Shown here: piece by piece, positions 6,908-11,888 of the stretch | Layout of the letters: the number at the start of each line of letters is the position of its first letter | Position numbering within the stretch: the first letter of the stretch is position 1 | From: Candidatus Methanomethylophilaceae archaeon | Lineage (GTDB): Archaea; Thermoplasmatota; Thermoplasmata; Methanomassiliicoccales; Methanomethylophilaceae | Direction of reading: 5' to 3' | DNA length: 11,888 nucleotides | Assembly: GCA_016297775.1 (NCBI GenBank) | Contig: JAEDGA010000040.1 | Span: 1 to 11,888 of the forward strand | Notes under the pieces: model-generated | Database searches by the model: none | The model's input: the letters and a program-made list of their open reading frames with translations, nothing else | Told to the model about the DNA's origin: nothing | Made by a program: the position numbers and the translations under genes

Positions 6908-7380
6908 CCTTGATTAGGTATGTATCGGCACTCTTTAAAGGTGATTGATGGCGATGCTCCGATACATCGTCTGCGAGAAGGGCATCCGTCGCAGGAACGT
7001 ACGAGACGGTCGTACATGGAATGCAGACTCTCCACATCCTTTATGTCCTTGCGGCAGAGGTCGGCGAGACGTCTGCGTATTTCCGTGTCATATTCTGCGC
7101 ATAATGCCGACAGCTGTACGGACAGTTCATGTGCCAGATATTCGCCCTTGTTGTCCCAGTCCGTCAATATCACGGCCTTGGAACCGTGTTCGGATACGTA
7201 TTCCGCCGCCCTGAGCGGACCGCCCTCACGCTGTACCATGAAGCATTCGAACTCCCCTATGAGACGTTCCAGGGACATCTTGTCCTTCATCCCCTCTATC
7301 AGGATGATGTGATCCCCGGCCATGGAATCCAGGTCGTCCAAAACCACATCCAACAGTTCCAGACGTTCCTCGTCCCTCAT
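6883..7380 (-). CDS. Small Toprim-domain protein of unknown function
   Basis: A 165-residue protein with a minimal Toprim fold. The first acidic motif is IILIEGMKDKMSLERLI (Glu29) and the second is VILTDWDNKGEYLAHEL (Asp74 and Asp76). This catalytic Mg-binding pattern is shared by primases, topoisomerases, RNase M5 and OLD nucleases. It resembles short stand-alone archaeal Toprim proteins whose role is not established; an RNase M5-like or primase-like activity is only a possibility. The C-terminal third has a helix KDIKDVESLHSMYDRLV and a cysteine cluster CDGCPSRRRC (130-139). The last 25 or so residues are coded by the tmk promoter and start region, and the frame closes at a TAG. The chosen ATG has a strong Shine-Dalgarno site (GGAGGAG) and overlaps the DUF167 stop as ATGA; the longer upstream frame is out-of-frame DUF167 sequence. 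Confidence 0.82.
   Translation of the reverse strand: MRDEERLELLDVVLDDLDSMAGDHIILIEGMKDKMSLERLIGEFECFMVQREGGPLRAAEYVSEHGSKAVILTDWDNKGEYLAHELSVQLSALCAEYDTEIRRRLADLCRKDIKDVESLHSMYDRLVRSCDGCPSRRRCIGASPSITFKECRYIPNQGCRAEVCS
6934..6939 (-). promoter_or_regulatory. Putative internal TATA box for tmk
   Basis: TTTAAA, within CCTTTAAAGAG on the minus strand, is centred about 29.5 bases before the tmk ATG. It lies inside the reading frame of the preceding Toprim gene, so it would be an internal promoter giving near-leaderless tmk-coaBC-pok transcripts. Confidence 0.45.
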
Positions 7381-7670
7381 CTCTCCTCCAGTCTGGTGAT
7401 GACGGTCTCCCTGTCCCCGCGGATGAACACCGTCTTCTGTCTGCTGGTCATCCCCCTGATCACCTCGCATTTGAAACCCGTGATCTCGGTCATGAGGGAT
7501 TGGACCTCCTTGTTGGCACGCCCTTCCAGAGGCGGTGCCTTCACTCTGAATATGAGGGCCTTCCTCCATTCGTCCACCCCTTCCGGTCCGCAACGGTTGG
7601 ACCTCGGCGACACCATGAGGTCGATCTCACACCCTTCCTTCACGGTACGTACTATGTCGGCGATCTCCAT
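7377..7670 (-). CDS. DUF167 (YggU) family protein
   Basis: A 97-residue member of the DUF167/YggU family, widely conserved small proteins of unresolved function. The hallmarks are a CEIDLMVSPRSNR strand near the N-terminus, FRVKAPPLEGRANKEVQSL in the middle, and CEVIRGMTSRQKTVFIRGD toward the end, matching the family's APPxEGxANxxL and GxTSRxK patterns. The start has a GGGGAGG Shine-Dalgarno site about 9 bases upstream and lies inside the end of the pfkB frame, a 19-base overlap. Its own stop overlaps the Toprim start as ATGA. This tight packing means pfkB, DUF167 and Toprim are one transcription unit. The longer upstream frame is antisense-free shadow of pfkB and is excluded. Confidence 0.9.
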   Translation of the reverse strand: MEIADIVRTVKEGCEIDLMVSPRSNRCGPEGVDEWRKALIFRVKAPPLEGRANKEVQSLMTEITGFKCEVIRGMTSRQKTVFIRGDRETVITRLEER

Positions 7671-8578
7671 CGGATGTCCTCCCCGTATCCTTCCATGAAT
7701 CCCGACAATTGATCCGGATACGGCATGCCTGCCTGTGCGGATCCGTGCATCACCTTGTAAGATGCCGCATACTGGGATATGCGTACCGCATCCCTCAGAG
7801 GCATGCCTTTGGACAATCTGTACACGAGATTCCCTGCGAACGTGTCTCCGGCACCGGTGGTGTCCACCACCTTGGTTATCCTCGGTGCGGGGATTGTGAT
7901 CAACCCGCCGTCCATGAACATGACCCCGTCCCCGCCCAAGGTGGATATCAGCTTGCCTCCGCAACGGAGCACGGCATCCTCCGGCCTTCCGCATCCGGTG
8001 ATCGCGAGGCTCTCGGATTTGTTGGCAGTGATGTATGTCACAAGATCGAACCTGCGTCTCCCGCCCTCTTCGGATAGGTCGAACCTGTCCGGATGACACG
8101 GGGTGATGGATACCGGTATCCCATTTACGGAACAGATGTCGAGAAGACGGTCCAACGCATCGCACGGTATCTTGGTATGGGTCATCACCATACGGGAATT
8201 CAATATCGTGTCCCTGCAGGAATCGATGAATCCAGGGGATATGGTATCGGTGGCATCCGTACCTCTTATGATGGTGTTGTCCCCGTCGGTGCCGATGATC
8301 ACATCGTTGACATCCGTCCTGTGTCCCGCGGTCCTGCGGACACGGGATGTGTCTATACCTTCCTTCATCATATTGGAAATAACGATATCTCCGTTATCAT
8401 CGTCCCCCACACAGGTCACGATGCATACGGAGGCGCCTGCCCTGGAGGCCGCCACCGCCTGGTTGGCACCCTTGCCTGCAGGCACGACCGAATCCGGGAT
8501 GTCAGGTATGGTACCGTCCTCTCCGGTAACGAATATACGGTCGATACCGCAACCTCCGACGACACAGACATCGAACAT
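7652..8578 (-). CDS. PfkB-family sugar kinase, ribokinase-like
   Basis: A 308-residue PfkB-family kinase closest in style to ribokinase, which makes ribose 5-phosphate from ribose and ATP. The first signature is PAGKGANQAVAASRAGA (33-49). The central TANKSE (184-189) and TLGGDGV (213-219) are present, and the catalytic signature DTTGAGDTFAGNLVYRL (239-255) puts the catalytic base at Asp245. The closing segment HGSAQAGMPYPDQL (278-291) resembles the ribokinase C-terminal GAQ-P block. Ribokinase proper usually has GGKGAN where AGKGAN is found here, so a nucleoside or other sugar could be the substrate. No Shine-Dalgarno site precedes the ATG; a TATA-like TTATAC is about 26 bases upstream, suggesting a leaderless start for this operon. 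The frame ends at TAG. It is the first gene of a run with DUF167 and Toprim. Confidence 0.88.
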   Translation of the reverse strand: MFDVCVVGGCGIDRIFVTGEDGTIPDIPDSVVPAGKGANQAVAASRAGASVCIVTCVGDDDNGDIVISNMMKEGIDTSRVRRTAGHRTDVNDVIIGTDGDNTIIRGTDATDTISPGFIDSCRDTILNSRMVMTHTKIPCDALDRLLDICSVNGIPVSITPCHPDRFDLSEEGGRRRFDLVTYITANKSESLAITGCGRPEDAVLRCGGKLISTLGGDGVMFMDGGLITIPAPRITKVVDTTGAGDTFAGNLVYRLSKGMPLRDAVRISQYAASYKVMHGSAQAGMPYPDQLSGFMEGYGEDIRWRSPT

Positions 8579-8600
8579 ACATGGTCATCGGACAGGAACG

Positions 8601-8606
8601 GTATAA
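8601..8606 (-). promoter_or_regulatory. Putative TATA box for the pfkB-DUF167-Toprim operon
   Basis: On the minus strand this reads TTATAC, centred about 26 bases before the pfkB ATG. The spacing matches a leaderless archaeal transcript and no Shine-Dalgarno site is visible between it and the start. Confidence 0.45.
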
Positions 8607-8675
8607 CGGTATCCAATTCACGATCGTATGGATGTGGCAAAAGTTGTAAATGGTTGGGGGAAAGGGTGAAGGGAC

Positions 8676-8978
8676 TCAGCTCTTCATTACTGCGACCAGG
8701 AAGATCGCGACTGCGACAATCGCACCGATCAGGATGGCGACGAAGTCGAGCAGTGCCTGGAGGATCACGTTGGTGAATCCGCAGACGTAGAATGCTTCGA
8801 TGTCGCTGTATCCCGCCAGATATACCCAGAGTGCTCCGACCACCAGTCCGACGAGCAGAAGGACGAATCCGATGGTCCTGCTCTTACCGGTGCCGAAGTA
8901 TGCGGTGAATATACCTGCCAGGAGCATGACGAGTGCGAATGCGAGTATGACCACCGTCAGGAATGCCATGAACTCCAT
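8676..8978 (-). CDS. Small three-helix membrane protein, function unknown
   Basis: A 100-residue, very hydrophobic protein with three predicted membrane helices at about residues 5-28, 35-57 and 72-97, and short loops containing GTGKSR and GYSDIEAFYVCG. The tail is a brief MKS. The basic GKSR loop between helices 1 and 2 would favour that loop being cytoplasmic, placing the N-terminus outside; this is only a positive-inside estimate. I do not recognise the family. The start has an excellent Shine-Dalgarno site (AAGGAGTTGAT), and the gene has its own promoter and a leader with a stem-loop. pfkB follows 97 bases downstream with its own promoter, so the two are probably separate units. The strong initiation signals suggest substantial expression. 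Confidence 0.8.
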   Translation of the reverse strand: MEFMAFLTVVILAFALVMLLAGIFTAYFGTGKSRTIGFVLLLVGLVVGALWVYLAGYSDIEAFYVCGFTNVILQALLDFVAILIGAIVAVAIFLVAVMKS

Positions 8979-8994
8979 TCTCTATCAACTCCTT

Positions 8995-9013
8995 CTCACC
9001 CGTATCGGGCGAG
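8995..9013 (-). promoter_or_regulatory. Stem-loop in the leader of the small membrane protein gene
   Basis: The two arms CTCGCCCG and CGGGTGAG (minus strand) form an 8-bp stem with one G-U pair and a three-base ATA loop. It lies between the predicted transcription start near 9016 and the Shine-Dalgarno site, so it would form almost at the 5' end of the mRNA without covering the ribosome site. It could stabilise the transcript or present a binding site. The structure is seen directly; any role is inferred. Confidence 0.5.
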
Positions 9014-9035
9014 TCATATTCTTCCATAATCATGG

Positions 9036-9197
9036 CCCGATATATAGCTTCGTTCTATGCATACGGTAAAATGCCCGTTATGGCGATACGATGCGGATGC
9101 GTGGTACATGAGGGACGATATCGATGATATGCACGAGATATCCCACGGACATATGCGGATGCGATATGCCAGACAGGAAGTTATCGTGTATATCGGG
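9036..9197. repeat. Short direct and inverted repeats in the divergent intergenic region
   Basis: The 276-bp gap between the membrane-protein and nucleotidyltransferase starts holds an exact 11-bp direct repeat ATGCGGATGCG at 9091-9101 and 9153-9163. It also has an exact 9-bp inverted pair, CCCGATATA at 9036-9044 and TATATCGGG at 9189-9197, and several GATAT motifs (around 9117, 9126, 9137 and 9164). The 9036 copy overlaps the TATA box of the membrane-protein gene. These could be regulator sites. No RNA gene or credible short gene is visible here. Confidence 0.4.
9041..9046 (-). promoter_or_regulatory. Putative TATA box for the small membrane protein gene
   Basis: TATATA, read as GCTATATATCGGG on the minus strand, is the best TATA match in the window. 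A start about 27 bases downstream would fall near 9016 and give a leader of about 38 bases holding a stem-loop and a strong Shine-Dalgarno site. Confidence 0.6.
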
Positions 9198-9222
9198 AAA
9201 GGAACAATACCGAATAGGATAC

Positions 9223-9228
9223 TATAAT
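9223..9228 (+). promoter_or_regulatory. Putative TATA box for the nucleotidyltransferase gene
   Basis: TATAAT within ACTATAATAT is centred about 29 bases before the ATG at 9255, with no Shine-Dalgarno site between them. This predicts a leaderless or nearly leaderless mRNA for the sugar-nucleotide and glycosyltransferase unit. Confidence 0.5.
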
Positions 9229-9254
9229 ATCATGGTTCAACGATTATCGAACAT

Positions 9255-10283
9255 ATGTATAGAAACGTCCGTCAGGCCGTGATAATGGTAGGCGGTATGG
9301 GAACACGTCTCAGACCGCTGACCAATACCAGACCTAAACCGATCCTGCCTGTTGCAGACAAACCGTGTCTGGGATATCTCATAGATTCCTTCGTGAGAGG
9401 CGGCATAGAGGAGATCTACCTCGCATGCGGATACAGATCGAAACAGCTGATGGATACCATCGGCGACGGTTCCGATCGCGGCATATCGATAAAGTATTCA
9501 TTCGAGGACACTCCGCTCGGTACCGGCGGTGCGATAAAACTCCTGGAGGATGTGCTTGACGATGTGTTCGTTGCCGCCAACGGGGATGTGTTCGCGGACG
9601 TGGACCTGAAGAAGGAGATCGATGTCCATCTGGATAATTCCGCGGACATAACATTGGCACTCACGCCCGTGGACAATCCGTGGGAGTTCGGTACGGCGGT
9701 ACAGGACGATACGGGACGTATCGTGAGATTCATGGAGAAACCCAGGAAGGAGGATGTGATCTCCGACATGATCAACGCAGGGATATACGTGGTCAACAAG
9801 GATATGATATCGTACATCCCCAAGGACGAACCATACGACTTCTCCAAGGACCTGGTGCCCATGAAGACGGACGAGGGATGCCGTATCTGGGGACACCGTC
9901 TGGACGGCATATGGATGGATGTGGGAAGACGCAGCGACCTGATACGCGCCAACATGACGGTCGCATCGGGTGCCGAAAGGGGACCCATGAAGTTCGTTAC
10001 CGAATCCAAAGTGTCCGGTACACTGTATCTCGGCAACAATGCCAGCGTTACCGGTTCCGATGTAGAGGATGCCGTGGTGATGAAGGGTGCGGCAATAGTG
10101 AACTCCAAGATGAAGAACTCCGTCATCATGCCGGGTTCCATCGTGGACGGTGCCACGGTAATCGACTCCGTGATAGGGGAGAACACCGTCGTACGCAGAG
10201 GTGCCGTGATAAGGAACTCCCTGATCGGTGACGGGGAGATCGTTGCCGCCAACACGACCGTAGAGGGCAGGGAAGGGGCCTGA
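9255..10283 (+). CDS. NDP-sugar nucleotidyltransferase (sugar-1-phosphate nucleotidyltransferase)
   Basis: A 342-residue enzyme that joins a sugar 1-phosphate to a nucleotide to make an NDP-sugar donor. The N-terminal nucleotidyltransferase domain (about 7-235) has the signature GGMGTRLRPLTNTRPKP (13-29), GTGGAI (89-94), the metal-binding NGD (109-111), FMEKP (159-163), NAGIYV (174-179) and WMDVG (220-224). From about 255 to 338 the sequence breaks into hexapeptide-like repeats (for example VMKGAAIVNSKMKNSVIMPG) predicting a left-handed beta-helix. This layout is shared by mannose-1-phosphate guanylyltransferase and glucose-1-phosphate thymidylyl/uridylyltransferase relatives, and sequence alone does not fix nucleotide or sugar. 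The glycosyltransferase gene starts 1 base after its stop, so its product probably feeds glycan assembly. Confidence 0.92.
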   Translation: MYRNVRQAVIMVGGMGTRLRPLTNTRPKPILPVADKPCLGYLIDSFVRGGIEEIYLACGYRSKQLMDTIGDGSDRGISIKYSFEDTPLGTGGAIKLLEDVLDDVFVAANGDVFADVDLKKEIDVHLDNSADITLALTPVDNPWEFGTAVQDDTGRIVRFMEKPRKEDVISDMINAGIYVVNKDMISYIPKDEPYDFSKDLVPMKTDEGCRIWGHRLDGIWMDVGRRSDLIRANMTVASGAERGPMKFVTESKVSGTLYLGNNASVTGSDVEDAVVMKGAAIVNSKMKNSVIMPGSIVDGATVIDSVIGENTVVRRGAVIRNSLIGDGEIVAANTTVEGREGA

Positions 10284-10284
10284 C

Positions 10285-11379
10285 ATGGAGACCATGAGGA
10301 TCGTGGAGGCCAATCCGTTCTTCTACCCGTTCCTGGGTGGGATAGAGCACAGGATGCACATGACATCCAAGCTCTTCGCCGCAAGGGGACATGACGTCAC
10401 TGTATTGACATCACGTCTTCCCGGTACCCCGGAAGAGGAGGAGACCGAATACGGATACAGGATCGTCCGCGTGCCCTCGAGGTTCATAAACATCTACAAC
10501 CCGCCGTACGTCATCTCCAAGAAGGTGTTGGAGACGCTGAACGGTCTGGATGCGGATATCGTCAATTACAACTACAGATGGGCACCGTCGTTCGACGGTG
10601 ACATGGCCAGATATGCCGGGAGGAAGGTGTTCACATACCACAACATGTGGGGGGAGGGTGTGGGCATCACCGGAAGGATATCGGAGATCAACGACAACCG
10701 TTACCGCAAGAAACTGATGACGTACGATCACATAGTGGCGATCACGGATTGTGTCAGGGACGATCTGGTCAGGAGAGGCATACCTCAGGATATGATCACG
10801 GTGATATCCAACTGTCTGGAGACCTTCCCGGAACTGTCCGACGAGGAGGGGGAGTTCATCCTCAACCTCGGACGTATGGTCGGAACGAAAGGTCTGGATT
10901 ATCTCGTGGAAGCGATGCGGGATGTCGATTACAAACTGATCATGTGCGGGAAGGGTCCGGAATCGAAGCACATATCCAAACTCATAAGGAAGTATGGGTT
11001 GGAGGACCGCATAGAGATGAGGGGCTGGGTCAGCGACGAGGAGAAGGAACGTCTCATGAGCACATGCAAGTTCTTCGTCATGCCCTCCATATACGAGGCG
11101 TACGGCCTTGCGGCACTGGAAGCGCTATCATACGGCAAACCCATCGTATGCACGGATGTGGACGGCCTTCCCGGCAACGTCAAACATGCAGGGTATTATG
11201 TGAAGCCCAAGGACTCCGTCGGGTTGGCCGCTGCAATAAACGACCTCCTTTCGGATGATGACAGACGTGCGACCCTTTCCAGGAACGCGTTGGAAGTGGT
11301 CCACGAGTTCACCTGGGACGATCAGATAAAGAAGACCGAATCCCTGTACAGGAGCATCGTGGATTCCGACAGCGATTAA
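10285..11379 (+). CDS. GT4-family (GT-B fold) glycosyltransferase
   Basis: A 364-residue retaining glycosyltransferase of family GT4, moving a sugar from a nucleotide donor to a lipid, glycan or protein-linked acceptor. The N-terminal half contains the glycine-rich acceptor loop FYPFLGGIEHR (13-23) and YHNMWGEG. The C-terminal donor half contains GRMVGTKGLDYLVEAM (196-211), CGKGPE (221-226), RGWVS (246-250) and the E-x7-E motif EAYGLAALE (271-279), followed by YGKPIV. No membrane segment is evident, so it would act at the cytoplasmic face of the membrane. The ATG at 10285 is 1 base after the preceding stop and follows a GGGAAGGGG purine run; an ATG three codons later is an alternative. The stop is TAA. 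The acceptor and donor cannot be told from sequence. Confidence 0.93.
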   Translation: METMRIVEANPFFYPFLGGIEHRMHMTSKLFAARGHDVTVLTSRLPGTPEEEETEYGYRIVRVPSRFINIYNPPYVISKKVLETLNGLDADIVNYNYRWAPSFDGDMARYAGRKVFTYHNMWGEGVGITGRISEINDNRYRKKLMTYDHIVAITDCVRDDLVRRGIPQDMITVISNCLETFPELSDEEGEFILNLGRMVGTKGLDYLVEAMRDVDYKLIMCGKGPESKHISKLIRKYGLEDRIEMRGWVSDEEKERLMSTCKFFVMPSIYEAYGLAALEALSYGKPIVCTDVDGLPGNVKHAGYYVKPKDSVGLAAAINDLLSDDDRRATLSRNALEVVHEFTWDDQIKKTESLYRSIVDSDSD

Positions 11380-11406
11380 TACCTGTGCCAAGTTCTGAGG
11401 GACATC

Positions 11407-11886
11407 ATGATCGGTCATGAGATGATCTTCTCCGCACTGGTAATCGTCACATTGATGATGGTGCTGCTTTCCGTACCTTCCATATTCATCACCCTGTCAC
11501 GCTCCGCGAGACAGTACAAGAAGTACACGGCATTGAGACTGCTCACCAAGATGGAGGACATCCCGAAGAACTCCCTCGGAGAGTGGAATGCCGTCAAGAG
11601 CGATGTGGGCTACATCTCATTGATCACCGAGGAGATCGAGAGGATGGGCGCGTTGAGACCCGCCCTCTTCAACTCCGAGATCGCTGCGATACTGATCGTG
11701 GTTTTGATGATCTATCCCGGATACGAGACGGATGTCATGGTATTGATGTGCGTATTGCTGGCCCTATGCGTGGTGGCCATGATATACGGATACGTGAACA
11801 TGAAACGCTTCGGCGAGGAATACCTGAACACCGTCCGCAAGATGGCGGACGAGGGACACGATTCCAACGACAACATGTACGTGTGA
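11407..11886 (+). CDS. Membrane protein of unknown function
   Basis: A 159-residue protein with a hydrophobic N-terminal helix (about 5-30), a soluble middle of about 60 residues rich in charged groups (RSARQYKKYTALRLLTKMEDI and on to EEIERMG), and a hydrophobic region at about 90-132 likely to form two helices. It ends in a short hydrophilic tail. The basic stretch after helix 1 suggests a cytoplasmic middle segment. I do not recognise the family. It starts 27 bases after the glycosyltransferase stop, with GAGGGA just upstream of the ATG, so it is probably co-transcribed. A TTAATA at the glycosyltransferase stop is also about 27 bases before this ATG and could be a secondary promoter. The stop is two bases from the window edge, so the gene is complete. 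Confidence 0.82.
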   Translation: MIGHEMIFSALVIVTLMMVLLSVPSIFITLSRSARQYKKYTALRLLTKMEDIPKNSLGEWNAVKSDVGYISLITEEIERMGALRPALFNSEIAAILIVVLMIYPGYETDVMVLMCVLLALCVVAMIYGYVNMKRFGEEYLNTVRKMADEGHDSNDNMYV

Positions 11887-11888
11887 CC

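Noticed and set aside
7671..8165. Longer open frame extending DUF167 upstream
   Set aside because: The extra part is pfkB read out of frame; family similarity begins only at the ATG at 7670.
8651..8673. Pyrimidine-rich tract after the small membrane protein stop as a terminator
   Set aside because: On the minus strand it is mainly C with short T runs and lacks the oligo-T tract expected of archaeal termination or a hairpin followed by T residues.
9071..9127. 18-codon plus-strand open frame in the 8979-9254 gap
   Set aside because: No Shine-Dalgarno site or promoter at the right spacing, and length is well within chance.
9047..9222. Possible tRNA or small RNA gene
   Set aside because: I looked for a cloverleaf, T-loop-like GTTCGA and a stable long hairpin and found none that fits.
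9416..10384. Long minus-strand open frame antisense to the nucleotidyltransferase
   Set aside because: The plus-strand gene has complete family motifs over the same bases; the antisense product is low-complexity Ser/Thr/Pro-rich without any motif.
1..11888. Defence island, prophage or other mobile element
   Set aside because: No integrase, transposase, restriction, CRISPR or phage gene is present. HerA-type ATPases do occur in defence systems (for example with SIR2), but this one has no such partner and looks like the chromosomal archaeal form.

Overview
The window reads as a compact piece of an archaeal chromosome, roughly 55% GC, carrying 12 protein genes and no recognisable mobile element, CRISPR array, tRNA or rRNA. 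The archaeal assignment rests on an archaeal/eukaryote-type prolyl-tRNA synthetase, an archaeal-length PRPP synthetase, a HerA translocase, pantoate kinase (an archaea-specific CoA enzyme), a DUF357 protein, TATA-like boxes about 27 bases upstream of several start codons, and Shine-Dalgarno sites matching the archaeal GAGGTGATC consensus. A euryarchaeote close to Thermoplasmata/Methanomassiliicoccales is my best guess from protein style and GC, but that is inference.

Layout. Positions 88-2368 (minus strand) hold prs followed by proS, separated by 4 bases. A 100-bp divergent promoter region separates them from herA and a DUF357 gene (plus strand, 2469-4284). These converge on a long minus-strand run, with only 2 bases between the DUF357 and pok stop codons. 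Read in transcription order, that run is: a small three-helix membrane protein (8978-8676), a ribokinase-like PfkB kinase, a DUF167/YggU protein, a small Toprim protein, thymidylate kinase (tmk), coaBC and pantoate kinase (pok). From pfkB onward the genes overlap or sit within a few bases of each other. After a 276-bp divergent intergenic region, the plus strand carries an NDP-sugar nucleotidyltransferase, a GT4 glycosyltransferase and a membrane protein of unknown function that ends two bases before the window edge.

How the genes fit together. Prs makes PRPP, and the ribokinase-like enzyme could supply its ribose 5-phosphate. Tmk makes dTDP. PoK and CoaBC provide early and middle steps of CoA synthesis, with phosphopantothenate synthetase missing from the window. 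HerA is a DNA translocase that usually works with the NurA nuclease, which is not beside it here. The last three genes look like a small sugar-activation and glycan-transfer unit for cell-surface or glycoprotein synthesis.

I see no convincing new multi-gene system. The points most worth a second look are: apparently leaderless starts at promoter-proximal genes against strong Shine-Dalgarno sites inside operons; an uncharacterised Toprim protein whose reading frame runs through the tmk promoter and ends at an amber codon; herA paired with DUF357 instead of nurA; a three-codon minicistron overlapping the herA start; and a compact stem-loop near the predicted 5' end of the membrane-protein mRNA.
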